Numbered from the stretch's first letter, positions 1-8,358 are shown. The stretch is DNA of 64,000 nt from Microbacterium paraoxydans (GCF_019056515.1 NZ_CP064873.1:3038001-3102000), one strand, 5' to 3'. Notes: generated by a model not told the origin, from the sequence alone. Numbers and translations are program-made.

Positions 1-2
1 TG

Positions 3-197
3 CCGGTCCGGGTGGAGGCGGCCCTGTGGGACCAGTACGTGCCGCCGCAAGGGCAGTTCGCGGTCGCCGCCGGGGCCCGCGACCTCGACCTGGCCGTCCT
101 CCCCGCCGGTCACGCCGAGTACCCGGGGTCGGCGGAGGTGACGGCGGCCGCCATCCGCGGCGGGCGCGAGCACCTCGAGCGCGTACTCGCCGGCTGA
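3..197 (+). CDS. C-terminal end of an acetylxylan esterase / cephalosporin-C deacetylase-like hydrolase (partial)
   Basis: Only the last 64 codons lie in the window; the gene starts upstream of base 1. The readable part has the pattern VPPQGQFAVAAGA...LAVLPAGHAEYPG. This resembles the end of AXE1/cephalosporin-C deacetylase family alpha/beta hydrolases, where a CPPST-type stretch is followed by the catalytic His in a 'GHE' turn. I infer a carbohydrate-ester hydrolase that may deacetylate sugars for the catabolic operon starting 124 bp downstream, but the identification rests on a short tail. It ends in TGA, and no clear terminator precedes the operator pair at 246-284. Confidence 0.5.
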   Translation, partial: PVRVEAALWDQYVPPQGQFAVAAGARDLDLAVLPAGHAEYPGSAEVTAAAIRGGREHLERVLAG

Positions 198-245
198 CGG
201 CCGTCGGGCGCGCGTCCTCCTCCGCGCAGGAGAGCACTGGACGCA

Positions 246-284
246 ACCTGTCATAACAGGTACAGTGAGCTTGTCATTACAGGT
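246..284. promoter_or_regulatory. Double operator for a GntR/UTRA regulator upstream of the kinase-lactonase operon
   Basis: Two dyads lie head to tail. ACCTGTCATAACAGGT at 246-261 is perfect in both 6-nt arms; GCTTGTCATTACAGGT at 269-284 is imperfect. Their centres are 23 bp apart, about two helical turns. The TGTnnnnACA core matches sites at 19201-19216, 19231-19240 and 35001-35016, so it is a shared regulatory element. HutC/FarR-type GntR proteins commonly bind GTnnnnAC dyads, and the UTRA regulator at 20681 is the natural candidate. A possible -10 (TACAGT, 261-266) lies between the sites, so binding would block transcription. Confidence 0.8.
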
Positions 285-320
285 TGCGCGACGACGCAGC
301 ACCCGTTTCGAGGAGCATGG

Positions 321-896
321 ATGCCCGAGTACCAGACCCCGCCGATCTCCCCGATGGCGATCGCCTTCGACGCCGAGAAGCTCACCCTCTCCCCTGAAGG
401 CCCCACCCTGACCCGGCGGATGTCCGACCTCGAGGGCCTGTTCCGCGACCACGACGCCTGGGCGGCCGCCGCCGCGGGCGAGGACCCGATCGTCTACACG
501 GTCGTCAGCTCGCCGGTCCCCGAGATCGAGCGGGAGCTGCCGCAGTCGATCACCACGATCATGCCCGGGGACACGGGCGGCGAGCTCTGGATGACGAAGG
601 GCCACCAGCACCCCGACCACCAGGGCGAGATCTACCTCGCGCTGCACGGCCGCGGCGGACTGCTCATGTTCGACGGCGAGCGCACCGAGTGGCTCGACAT
701 GCTCCCCGGCACCATCGGCTACATCCCGCCGGGCTGGGCGCACCGCTCCGTGAACACCGGGGACGAGCCCTACTCCTTCCTCGCCGTGTACCCGGGAGGC
801 GCCGGCCACGACTACGGCTGGGTGCTGGAGCACGGCATGGGCTCGCGGGCGTTCCGCGCGGAGTCCGGCGTCGACCTGCGCCCCTACGCGGAATAG
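321..896 (+). CDS. Cupin-type glucose-6-phosphate isomerase-like protein
   Basis: A 191-residue single-domain cupin matching the GPI family (PF06560, PgiA-like), which interconverts aldose and ketose phosphates in archaea and some bacteria. The metal-site motifs are visible: GHQHP..HQGEIY (about residues 94-104; two His and Glu) and the second cupin motif PPGWAHRSVNTG (about residues 138-149, a further His). ATG 321 is preceded by GAGGAG at 5-nt spacing. It is the first gene of a six-gene operon behind the double GntR-type operator. Since housekeeping phosphoglucose isomerase is usually a different fold, this copy probably isomerises a pathway-specific sugar or sugar phosphate. The substrate cannot be read from sequence. 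Confidence 0.8.
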   Translation: MPEYQTPPISPMAIAFDAEKLTLSPEGPTLTRRMSDLEGLFRDHDAWAAAAAGEDPIVYTVVSSPVPEIERELPQSITTIMPGDTGGELWMTKGHQHPDHQGEIYLALHGRGGLLMFDGERTEWLDMLPGTIGYIPPGWAHRSVNTGDEPYSFLAVYPGGAGHDYGWVLEHGMGSRAFRAESGVDLRPYAE

Positions 897-905
897 GCTC
901 CGGCC

Positions 906-2396
906 ATGATCATCGCCCACGACCTCGGCACCACCGGGAACAAGGCGTCCCTGCACCACGACGACGGCCGTCTGATCGCCGCGGTCACCGTGCCGTACCC
1001 GGCCCACTTCGCGGCCGGCGGCGTCGCTGAGCAGGACCCGGCCGACTGGTGGCACGCGGTCGTCACGGCGACCCGCGACCTCCTCTCGCGCACCGGCACC
1101 GCCGCCGCCGAGGTCGCGGGCCTCGTGGTCAGCGGACAGATGATGGGCGCCGTGCTGCTCGACGCCGATGGCGAGCCCGCACGAGCCGCGATCATCTGGG
1201 CCGACACCCGCGCCGGCGCCCAGCAGCGCGAGCTCGAGGCGGCGGTCGGTGCCGAGCGCGCCTACGGGATCCTCGGCCACCGCCTGAACCCCACCTACTC
1301 CCTCGAGAAGATCATGTGGGTGCGCGACAACGAGCCCGAGGTGTGGCAGCGCGTGCGCCGGGTGTGCGTCGCCAAGGACTTCATCGTGCTGCGGCTGACC
1401 GGGCGGCTCGCCACGGACCGGTCGGACGCCTCGGGCACCAATGCGTACGACCAGGTCGCGGGCACGTGGTCGCCGGAGATCCTCGCGGCCGCGCGGCTCG
1501 ACCCCGCCCTGTTCCCCGAGATCCTGGAGTCGACGCAGATCGCGGGCCCGCTCACGCCCGCCGCGGCCGAGGCGCTCGGGCTGCACATCGGCGTCCAGGT
1601 CGTGATGGGCGGGGGCGACGGACCGCTCGCCGCGGTCGGCTCCGGCGTCGTGGCCCCGGAGGACGGCGCCTACGTGTGCCTCGGCACCTCCTCGTGGATC
1701 TCCTTCGCGGCCGACGCCCCGCTGCACGACCCCGCGATGCGCACCTTCACGTTCGACAACGTCGTGCCCGCGTCGTTCGTGCCGACCGCGACCATGCAGG
1801 CCGGCGGCGCCTCGGTGCAGTGGATCGCCGAAGCCCTCTCCGTCGACCCCGCACACCCCGAGACGGGGCGCCTCGTCGCCGAAGCCGCGAGTGACATCGA
1901 CACCGACGACCTCTACTTCCTCCCGTACCTGCTCGGCGAGCGCTCCCCGCTGTGGGACCCGGATGCGCGCGGGGCCTTCGTCGGTCTCGCCCGCCACCAC
2001 GGGCGCGCCCACCTCGTGCGCGCGGTCCTCGAGGGGACGGCGTTCAACCTCCTCACCTGCATCCAGGCGTTCCGCGAGGCCGGCGCGACGATCGACCGCA
2101 TCGACGCCGTCGGCGGCGGGGCGCAGAGCGACGTCTACCTCGCCGTCCTCGCCGACGTGTGGGGCGTGCCGGTGCGGCGCCGCACGATCGTGGAGGAGGC
2201 GAACAGCCTCGGTGCCGCGGTCACGGGAGCCGTCGGCCTCGGCCTCACCGACTTCTCCGCCGCCCGGGCGCTCAGCGAGGTCACCGCCGAGTTCACGCCC
2301 GACCCGTCCCGGCATGCGGTCTACGCCGAGCGCCACGCCCGCTTCACCGACGCGTACACGGCCCTCGCACCGTGGTTCGCGGGAAGGCCGCGCTGA
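906..2396 (+). CDS. FGGY-family carbohydrate kinase (xylulokinase-like)
   Basis: This 496-residue protein has the usual FGGY length and layout. The N-terminal actin-like domain begins with the phosphate-1 motif DLGTTGNK (residues 6-13). The second domain carries GGGDGPLAAVGSG (about residues 237-249), LGTSSW, and the family signature region GGGAQSD (about 401-407). It phosphorylates a ketose, polyol or related hydroxy compound with ATP; xylulose is only one possibility. The LsrK kinases of autoinducer-2 uptake belong to the same superfamily. It starts 9 nt after the cupin gene with a weak ribosome site, and its TGA overlaps the next ATG (TGATG), which suggests translational coupling. Confidence 0.85.
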   Translation: MIIAHDLGTTGNKASLHHDDGRLIAAVTVPYPAHFAAGGVAEQDPADWWHAVVTATRDLLSRTGTAAAEVAGLVVSGQMMGAVLLDADGEPARAAIIWADTRAGAQQRELEAAVGAERAYGILGHRLNPTYSLEKIMWVRDNEPEVWQRVRRVCVAKDFIVLRLTGRLATDRSDASGTNAYDQVAGTWSPEILAAARLDPALFPEILESTQIAGPLTPAAAEALGLHIGVQVVMGGGDGPLAAVGSGVVAPEDGAYVCLGTSSWISFAADAPLHDPAMRTFTFDNVVPASFVPTATMQAGGASVQWIAEALSVDPAHPETGRLVAEAASDIDTDDLYFLPYLLGERSPLWDPDARGAFVGLARHHGRAHLVRAVLEGTAFNLLTCIQAFREAGATIDRIDAVGGGAQSDVYLAVLADVWGVPVRRRTIVEEANSLGAAVTGAVGLGLTDFSAARALSEVTAEFTPDPSRHAVYAERHARFTDAYTALAPWFAGRPR

Positions 2397-3373
2397 TGGG
2401 CGTCATCCTCGTCACGAGCCGCTCCTTCTCGGACGGCGACCTCGACCTGGTCGGGCGCGCCGCGCAGGCCGGACACCGCATCCTCCGCGGGCCGGCCCAT
2501 CACGACCTCGACGAGCTGCGCGTGCTGCTGCACGGTGCCGACGCCTGGATCGCCGGCACCGGACCGGTCACCGACGCGCACCTCGCTGCCGGCCCGAAGC
2601 TCAAGGTCGTGGCGCGCTACGGGGTCGGCACCGAGGCGGTGGACCTCGCGGCGGCGCGCGACCGCGGCATCCCGGTCACGAACACCCCTGGGGCGAACGC
2701 GGATGCGGTCGCCGACCACGCGGTCGGCCTCATGCTCGCCGCCCTGCGCACCATCCCGGACGGCGACCGCCGCGTGCGGACCGGCGACTGGAGCGTGCGC
2801 CGCGGACGGGAGCTCGGCGCCGCGACCGTCGGCATCGTCGGCTTCGGGCGGATCGGCCAAGGGGTCGCGCGGCGACTGAGCGGGTTCGGCCCGCGGCTGC
2901 TCGCCTCCGACCCGTTCCTCCCCGCCGACCTCGTGCGGGACCACGGCGCCGACCCCCTCGGCCTCGACGACCTGTTCCGCACCGCCGACGTGATCACCCT
3001 GCACGCCCCCGGCGGTCAGCGCCTCGTCGACGCCGAGCGCCTCGCCGTGATGCGACCCGGCACCGTACTCGTCAACACGGCCCGCGGCGACCTCGTGGAT
3101 GAGCAGGCCGTGGCGGACGCGCTGCGTGACGGCACCCTCGCCGGGTACGCCGCCGACACTCTCGACGGCGACACCGCCGCGCACGACAGTCCCCTGCTCG
3201 ACCCTGCTCTCGCCGACCGCGTCATCGTCACCCCGCACCTCGGTGCCCAGACCACCCAGGCCGTCGACAACATGGGAGAGCTGTCGCTCGCGGATGTGCT
3301 CGCCGTCCTCCGCGGCGCCGACCCCGCCCACCCCGTGCCCCTGCCCGCGTCCGCTCCCGAGGAGAACCGATGA
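2396..3373 (+). CDS. D-isomer-specific 2-hydroxyacid dehydrogenase
   Basis: A 325-residue NAD(P)-dependent oxidoreductase of the phosphoglycerate dehydrogenase/formate dehydrogenase superfamily. The Rossmann motif GFGRIGQG is at residues 149-156. Catalytic Arg230 is in NTARGDLVDE and catalytic His281 is in TPHLGAQ. The Glu normally found in a DVFxxEP context appears replaced by Asp (around residue 259, in DTLDGD), an unusual feature for the family. The ATG overlaps the kinase stop by one base; a longer in-frame start inside the kinase gene is ignored. It likely reduces a 2-keto acid or oxidises a sugar-derived hydroxy acid in the pathway. Its C-terminus overlaps the following gene (ATGA). Confidence 0.88.
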   Translation: MGVILVTSRSFSDGDLDLVGRAAQAGHRILRGPAHHDLDELRVLLHGADAWIAGTGPVTDAHLAAGPKLKVVARYGVGTEAVDLAAARDRGIPVTNTPGANADAVADHAVGLMLAALRTIPDGDRRVRTGDWSVRRGRELGAATVGIVGFGRIGQGVARRLSGFGPRLLASDPFLPADLVRDHGADPLGLDDLFRTADVITLHAPGGQRLVDAERLAVMRPGTVLVNTARGDLVDEQAVADALRDGTLAGYAADTLDGDTAAHDSPLLDPALADRVIVTPHLGAQTTQAVDNMGELSLADVLAVLRGADPAHPVPLPASAPEENR

Positions 3374-4326
3374 CCACCGCCGCGACGTCCGCCGCACCGT
3401 CAGCCCCCGCCACCGCCGACTACATGGGCTTCGTCGGCGTCACCACCGCCTCGTCGTCGATCATGAAGGTGTTCCCGCTGTGGGCCGACATCCTCGGCCT
3501 CCCCACCCGGACCCTCGTCGGCCACGACCTGCCGATGGATGCCGACCCCGCGCAGTACCGCGCCATGGTCGAGCAGATCCGCGACGACCCGCACCACCGC
3601 GGCGCGCTGGTCACCACGCACAAGATGAACGTGTACGCGGCGGCGTCCGACCTGTTCGACGAGCTCGATCCGTTCGCCGTGTCCTGCGCCGAGATCTCCA
3701 GCATCGCCAAGCGCGGGTCCACGCTGTCCGGCCGCGCGAAGGACCCGATCACGGTCGACCTGGCGCTGCGCGACTTCCTCCCCGCCGACCACTTCGCGCG
3801 CACCGGGGCCGAGGTCGTCATCCTGGGTGCGGGCGGATCGGGCACCGCGCTGAGCTGGGCCCTCGCCGAGCGGGAGGATGCCCCGGCCCTCATCACCGTC
3901 ACCGCGCGCACGCAGGACAAGCTCGACCACCTCCGCGAGGTGCACCGCCAGCACGGCACCCCCGAGGGACTGCTCCGCTACGTCGTCACCGAGACGCCGG
4001 AGGAGGCTGATGCCCTGGTCGCCGCCGCGCCCGCGGGATCGGTCATCGCGAACGCCACCGGGCTCGGCAAGGACCGCCCGGGCTCCCCGCTGACCGACGC
4101 CGTCGTGTTCCCCGAGGGCGCGTACGCGTGGGAGTTCAACTACCGTGGCTCCCTGGAGTTCCTGCACCAGGCCGAGGCACAGGAGGACGACCGCGGCCTG
4201 CACGTGGTCGACGGCTGGCGGTACTTCATCCACGGCTGGTCGCAGGTCGTGGCGGACGTGTTCGACCTCGACCTCACGCCGGAGACCGTCGAGCGCCTCG
4301 CGGAGGCCGCGGAGTCGGTGCGCTGA
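3370..4326 (+). CDS. Shikimate-dehydrogenase-like oxidoreductase, divergent active site
   Basis: A 318-residue protein with the two-domain AroE fold. The N-terminal substrate domain has SSSIMK (residues 28-33, at the place of the AroE serine pair), Lys85 in VTTHKMN and Asp125 in AKDPIT, which look like the AroE Lys-Asp catalytic dyad. The Rossmann loop GAGGSG is at 153-158. Around these residues the shikimate-binding consensus (NVTxPxK, NTD) is not conserved, and the setting is a sugar operon. I infer a dehydrogenase acting on a carbohydrate-derived hydroxyl, not an aromatic pathway enzyme. It overlaps both neighbours by 1-4 nt. Confidence 0.8.
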   Translation: MTTAATSAAPSAPATADYMGFVGVTTASSSIMKVFPLWADILGLPTRTLVGHDLPMDADPAQYRAMVEQIRDDPHHRGALVTTHKMNVYAAASDLFDELDPFAVSCAEISSIAKRGSTLSGRAKDPITVDLALRDFLPADHFARTGAEVVILGAGGSGTALSWALAEREDAPALITVTARTQDKLDHLREVHRQHGTPEGLLRYVVTETPEEADALVAAAPAGSVIANATGLGKDRPGSPLTDAVVFPEGAYAWEFNYRGSLEFLHQAEAQEDDRGLHVVDGWRYFIHGWSQVVADVFDLDLTPETVERLAEAAESVR

Positions 4327-5294
4327 TGCCCGCCGTGCGGACCGTCCTCGGCGACCTCGACCCGTCGCGGCTCGGGCGCGTGGACTACCACGAGCACCTC
4401 TTCCAGGTGTCGCCGCTGCTGGTCGGGGACGAGCTCGACGACGAGGCCGCGTCCGGCGAGGAGGCCGGTCTGCTGCGGGCGAGCGGCTTCGAGGCCATGG
4501 TCGACGCCACCCCGTTCGGCCTCGGTCGCGACCCGGCCGCCGTCGCCCGCATCAGCGCCGCGACCGGACTGCACGTGGTCGCCACGACGGGCCGGCACCG
4601 CGAGGCCCACTACGGCCCCGATCATCCGATGCAGGTGTGGGGCGCGGACGGCCTCGCCGCCCTGTTCGTGTCCGACCTCACGCGGGGGATGCCGGCGGAC
4701 GACACCGCGGTGTTCGAGACGCCCGACGTGCCTCTCGCGGCGGGCCCCGACGGGCAGCCCGTCCGCGCCGGCATGCTCAAGGGCGGGGCCGACTACTGGC
4801 GCCTCAGTCCGTTCGAGCGCACGACCCTCGTCGCCGTGGCTCAGGCGCACCGGGAGACCGGAGCCCCCGTCATGGTGCATCTGGAGTTCGGCACCGCGGC
4901 CCACGAGGTCCTCGACCTGCTGGCGGCCGAGGGGGTGCCGGCGGATCGCGTCGTGCTGGCCCACGCCGACCGCGACCCCGATCCCGGTCTGCACGTCGCG
5001 TTGGCCGAGCGCGGCGCCCACCTCGGGTACGACGGCTTCGCACGCCCGCGCACCCGCTCCGACGCCGAGCTGCTGGCCCTCACGGTCGCCGTGGTGGAGC
5101 GGGGTGCCGGTGACCGGATCCTGCTCGGGGGCGACGTCGCCCGGCGCACCCGGTACATCGCGTACGGCGGCATGCCCGGTCTCGCCTACCTCGGCGACCG
5201 CTACCTTCCCCGGCTCCGCGAGGCCGTGGGTGACGACGCCGTGCACCGGATGCTCGTGACGACCCCCGCGCGCTTCCTGGCCCTCCACTCCTGA
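4326..5294 (+). CDS. Phosphotriesterase-family hydrolase, probable lactonase
   Basis: A 322-residue amidohydrolase-superfamily barrel. All binuclear metal ligands of the phosphotriesterase family can be placed: His22 and His24 (YHEHLF), bridging Lys152 (MLKGG), His185 (MVHLEFGT), His213 (LAHADRDPD) and Asp270 (LLGGDVARR). Known relatives in sugar operons (for example the Listeria and Bacillus phosphofuranose lactonases) open phosphorylated sugar lactones. Given the kinase and two dehydrogenases in the same operon, hydrolysis of a sugar or sugar-phosphate lactone is the likeliest role; this is inference. ATG 4326 overlaps the preceding stop (TGATG). Confidence 0.82.
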   Translation: MPAVRTVLGDLDPSRLGRVDYHEHLFQVSPLLVGDELDDEAASGEEAGLLRASGFEAMVDATPFGLGRDPAAVARISAATGLHVVATTGRHREAHYGPDHPMQVWGADGLAALFVSDLTRGMPADDTAVFETPDVPLAAGPDGQPVRAGMLKGGADYWRLSPFERTTLVAVAQAHRETGAPVMVHLEFGTAAHEVLDLLAAEGVPADRVVLAHADRDPDPGLHVALAERGAHLGYDGFARPRTRSDAELLALTVAVVERGAGDRILLGGDVARRTRYIAYGGMPGLAYLGDRYLPRLREAVGDDAVHRMLVTTPARFLALHS

Positions 5295-5317
5295 CCACCC
5301 GAACCCGAGGAATCGTC

Positions 5318-5614
5318 ATGCCCGAACCCACCGTCCTCCACGCCGTCTTCACCGCGCAGCCCGGAGCCGCCGACCGGGTCGCCGCGCTGCTGCGGGACTT
5401 CGCCGAGGTCGTCCGCGCCGAGGAGGGCAACATCGTCTTCGACGCCCACCGCCTCGTCGACGACCCCGACCGCTTCTTCGTCTACGAGGTCTACCGCGAC
5501 GAGGACGCCTTCCAGGCCCACCTGCACGCACCCGCCGGTGTCCCCTTCAACGCCGCCCTGCAGGAGCTCATCGTCGAGCCCACCTCGATCCTCACGTTCC
5601 TCCGCCCCCTCTGA
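5318..5614 (+). CDS. ABM-domain (YgiN/LsrG-like) small protein
   Basis: A 98-residue antibiotic-biosynthesis-monooxygenase fold protein, with the ferredoxin-like pattern EEGNIVFDAHRLVDDPDRFFVYEVYRDEDAFQ split over strands around residues 34-65. Members include quinol monooxygenases, heme-degrading enzymes and LsrG, an isomerase of phospho-AI-2. It is the last gene of the operon, 23 nt after the lactonase, with a GAGGAA ribosome site. With a FGGY kinase in the same operon and a ribose-type importer nearby, an LsrG-like isomerisation of a phosphorylated keto-sugar is conceivable but not demonstrable. Confidence 0.8.
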   Translation: MPEPTVLHAVFTAQPGAADRVAALLRDFAEVVRAEEGNIVFDAHRLVDDPDRFFVYEVYRDEDAFQAHLHAPAGVPFNAALQELIVEPTSILTFLRPL

Positions 5615-6142
5615 CCCCCTCCTCCCCTCCGTCTCCCCGTTTCACCTGCACGACCTCGCGACGCCCGCACGCCCGTTCCGGCCTCCCCGTCGTGCCCTCG
5701 TCCCCCCGTCGTGCATCCGTCCCTCGCGTCGTGCCCCGTCCCCCGGGGACGGTCCCCTCGGGCTGACCGTCCCCGGCCCGAAAGACTCCACTCGGCCCTC
5801 CGGTTTCACCTGCACACCCCTGTCACGACTGCACGACCGAACCGCCCATCCGGCCACGCATCGGTCCCCGCGTCGTGCATTCGTCCCTCGTCGTGCCCCG
5901 TCCCAGACCCAAACCCAGACCCCAGACCCATCCCGGGCGCAGACCTGGACCCCAGACCCACCCGACTCCGGACCCGGTTCGTCTGCACGATCCCGATACG
6001 GGTGCACGAGGAAACCGGGGATCCGGTCGTGCAGTCGCCCCGGGATCGTGCAGCCGGACCACGGACCCACGGACCAACGGACCACGGACCAACGGATCAC
6101 GGACCACGGACCCACGGTCCCGGGACCGAAGTTCCCCCGGAC
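5615..6142. repeat. Non-coding, low-complexity repeat region
   Basis: No credible gene is present in about 530 bp. The sequence is C/T-rich on the + strand and built from nested repeats. A roughly 35-bp unit occurs at 5707-5742 and again at 5871-5904 (CGTCGTGCAT, then CGTCCCTCG, then GTCGTGCCCC). The phrase TTTCACCTGCAC occurs near 5640 and 5804. CCCAGACCC words repeat around 5902-5965. Nine copies of the 7-8 bp unit ACGGACC(N) run from 6054 to 6120. Long open frames here are artefacts of these repeats. Confidence 0.7.
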
Positions 6143-6182
6143 ACGACGAAGCCCCCCGCCCGAAGGCGAGGGGCTCCGTCGT
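6143..6182 (-). terminator. Hairpin terminator after the sugar-binding protein gene
   Basis: Arms at 6143-6155 and 6170-6182 form a 13-bp stem (one G-U in minus-strand RNA) directly after the stop codon at 6188. No strong U tract follows. Confidence 0.65.
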
Positions 6183-6187
6183 GCGGG

Positions 6188-7189
6188 TCACTCGTAGAGG
6201 ACCGCGGCGATCTTGTCGTCCTCGATGTTGTTCTTGTCGTACCAGTAGGAACCGGTGTCGTAGAACTCCTCGACGTCGTCGCCGTTGGCCGCGTCGTAGG
6301 CCGCCTGCACGACCTGGGCGCCGATGCCGATCGGGTCCTGCGTGATGGCGCCGGCCATGGTGCCGTCCTTGATGGCATTGATCTGGGCCGCACCGGAGTC
6401 GAAGCCGACGATGGTGATCTTGCCCTTCTCGAGGCCGAGCTCGTTCACGGCGTTCACGACGCCGATGGCCGAGCCCTCGTTAGTCCCGTAGATGCCCTTG
6501 AGGTCGGGGTGGGCCGCGATGAGCGTCTTGGCGATGTCGGCCGACTTCAGGTGGTCGCCGTCACCGTACTGGATGTCGACGATCTCGATGTCGGGGTAGT
6601 CCGCCTCGATCTTCTCGACGAAGCCGTCGCGACGCTCGACACCGGTCGAGTTGATCTGCGAGTGGCCGACGATGGCGACCTCGCCCTCGCCGCCGATCAG
6701 CTCGGCCATGTGCTCGGCCGCCAGCGCGCCGGCGACCTTGCTGTCCGTCGCGGAGAGGCTGAGTCCGACGTCGCCGTTGCACGGGGCGTCGAAGTAGACG
6801 ACGGGGATGTCCTTCGACTTCGCCTGCTCGAGCGGGGCGACGCACGCCTCGGGGTCGAGGGCGGCGTAGGCGATGGCGTCCGGGTTCTTGTCGATCGCAG
6901 CGGTCAGCATCTCGAGCTGCTGCGCGATCTCCGTCTCGGCGGCCGGGCCCTCGAAGGTGATCTTGACGCCCAGCTCCTGGGCCTTCTCCTCCGCGCCCTT
7001 CTTGACGGCCTGCCAGAACTGGTGCTGGAAGCCCTTCGAGACCATGGCGATGTACATCTCGCCGTCGCCGCTGCCGGTGTCGCCGCCCGAGCCCTCTTCG
7101 ATCACGTCGCCGCCGCCGGCACAGCCGGCGAACACGAGCGCGGATGCGGCCACGAGTGCCGCGAATGCGGTCTTCTTGCCGAATTTCAT
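6188..7189 (-). CDS. Ribose-type ABC transporter substrate-binding lipoprotein
   Basis: A 333-residue periplasmic-binding-protein family 4 (RbsB-like) protein. The lipoprotein signal MKFGKKTAFAALVAASALVF ends in an AGC lipobox (Cys23), followed by a Gly/Asp/Glu linker. The mature part has AMVSKGFQHQFWQAV and later FDSGAAQI and AGAITQDP, characteristic of sugar-binding proteins of this class. ATG 7189 has a GGAG ribosome site; longer upstream frames are spurious. It lies 134 nt after the permease gene and is probably expressed more strongly than the membrane subunits. The ligand is a monosaccharide; L-fucose is plausible because the importer promoter shares an operator with the L-fucose genes. 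Confidence 0.9.
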   Translation of the reverse strand: MKFGKKTAFAALVAASALVFAGCAGGGDVIEEGSGGDTGSGDGEMYIAMVSKGFQHQFWQAVKKGAEEKAQELGVKITFEGPAAETEIAQQLEMLTAAIDKNPDAIAYAALDPEACVAPLEQAKSKDIPVVYFDAPCNGDVGLSLSATDSKVAGALAAEHMAELIGGEGEVAIVGHSQINSTGVERRDGFVEKIEADYPDIEIVDIQYGDGDHLKSADIAKTLIAAHPDLKGIYGTNEGSAIGVVNAVNELGLEKGKITIVGFDSGAAQINAIKDGTMAGAITQDPIGIGAQVVQAAYDAANGDDVEEFYDTGSYWYDKNNIEDDKIAAVLYE

Positions 7190-7323
7190 GGAAACTCCGT
7201 TGTTCTGTGTGGGTGCCGGCCAGGACCGGCGGGTGGACATTCGTGGTGCCTGTGCGGAGGGTTCCGCGGGGTCCGGCCGGAGCCGGGGACGGCGGCGGGC
7301 ACGGGTTTCGCCGCCGCCGTGTC

Positions 7324-8358
7324 TCAGGTCCGCTGGCGGTTGCGCAGCGAGTCGAGGAAGACGGCCAGCAGGACGACGACGCCGACGACGATGTTCTGCC
7401 ACTCGGGCTGGATCGACATGATCCGGAGGCCGTTGACGAGGACGCTCATGATGAGCGCACCGATCACGGTGCCGAGGATCGAGCCGCGGCCGCCGAGCAG
7501 CGAGGTGCCGCCGATGATCACGGCCGCGATGGCCTGCAGCTCGTAGCCGGTGCCGATCTGCGGCTGGGCCGAGTCGAGGCGGGCGGCGATCACGATGCCC
7601 GCGATGCCGGTGAAGGCGCCGGCGAACATGTAGATGAGGATCGTCCAGCGGCGGGTGTTGACGCCGGAGAGGCGCGTGGCCTCCTCGTTCGATCCGATCG
7701 CGAAGGTGTACCGGCCGAGCAGCGTCTTCGACAGCACGAGCCAGGCGACGATCGCGAGGGCCGCGGTGATGAGCACCGCGTTCGGGATGCCGGGGATGAG
7801 CACGCCGAGCGCGATCTTCTTGAAGTCGGGAGCCGAGGTCGAGAAGTAGATCGGCGCGACGTTCGAGATCACGAGGGCGAGGCCGCCCGCGATCATCATC
7901 ATGGCCAGGGTCGCGATGAACGGAGGCAGTCGCAGGAACGTGATGTTGACGCCGTTCACCAGCCCCATGAGCACACCGGTCGCGATGCCGCCGAGCACGC
8001 CCACCCACACCGGCAGGCCGAGGTTGGTGATGAGGACACCCGTCATCACCGCGCAGAGCGCCATGCCGGTGCCGATCGACAGGTCGATGCCGCCCGTGAT
8101 GATGACGAACGTCGTGCCGAGGGCGAGGATGCCGATGACCGCGGTCGACAGCAGCACCGTGGCGATGTTGCTGAAGGTGAAGAAGTTCGGGCTGGCGATC
8201 GAGAAGAAGATGACCAGGACGATCAGGGTGCCGAACGCGAGCGACTGCTGGAACTGCCGCTTGAGGAACCCGGCGACGTCGCGCTTGTCGGTGTCCTCGT
8301 TGACGGCCGTCTGGATGATCGTCGTCGTCGACGATCCGGACTGCTGTGGGGTGCTCAT
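7324..8358 (-). CDS. Ribose-type ABC transporter permease
   Basis: A 344-residue integral membrane protein of the RbsC/BPD_transp_2 family. An approximately 45-residue hydrophilic N-terminus precedes about eight to ten hydrophobic segments. The GGIDLSIGTG motif, typical of sugar permeases of this group, lies near residue 85, and a conserved GRYTFAIGSNEEATRLSGV loop follows later. Its ATG overlaps the ATPase stop by one base (TGATG). Together with the ATPase and binding protein it forms one CUT2-type monosaccharide importer. Confidence 0.92.
   Translation of the reverse strand: MSTPQQSGSSTTTIIQTAVNEDTDKRDVAGFLKRQFQQSLAFGTLIVLVIFFSIASPNFFTFSNIATVLLSTAVIGILALGTTFVIITGGIDLSIGTGMALCAVMTGVLITNLGLPVWVGVLGGIATGVLMGLVNGVNITFLRLPPFIATLAMMMIAGGLALVISNVAPIYFSTSAPDFKKIALGVLIPGIPNAVLITAALAIVAWLVLSKTLLGRYTFAIGSNEEATRLSGVNTRRWTILIYMFAGAFTGIAGIVIAARLDSAQPQIGTGYELQAIAAVIIGGTSLLGGRGSILGTVIGALIMSVLVNGLRIMSIQPEWQNIVVGVVVLLAVFLDSLRNRQRT

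Noticed and set aside
5642-6115. Minus-strand ORF with WSV-type peptide repeats
   Set aside because: It is produced by the tandem ACGGACC repeat in non-coding DNA; no ribosome site, no codon bias.
6054-6120. CRISPR array
   Set aside because: Units are 7-8 bp and contiguous with no spacers and no cas genes.
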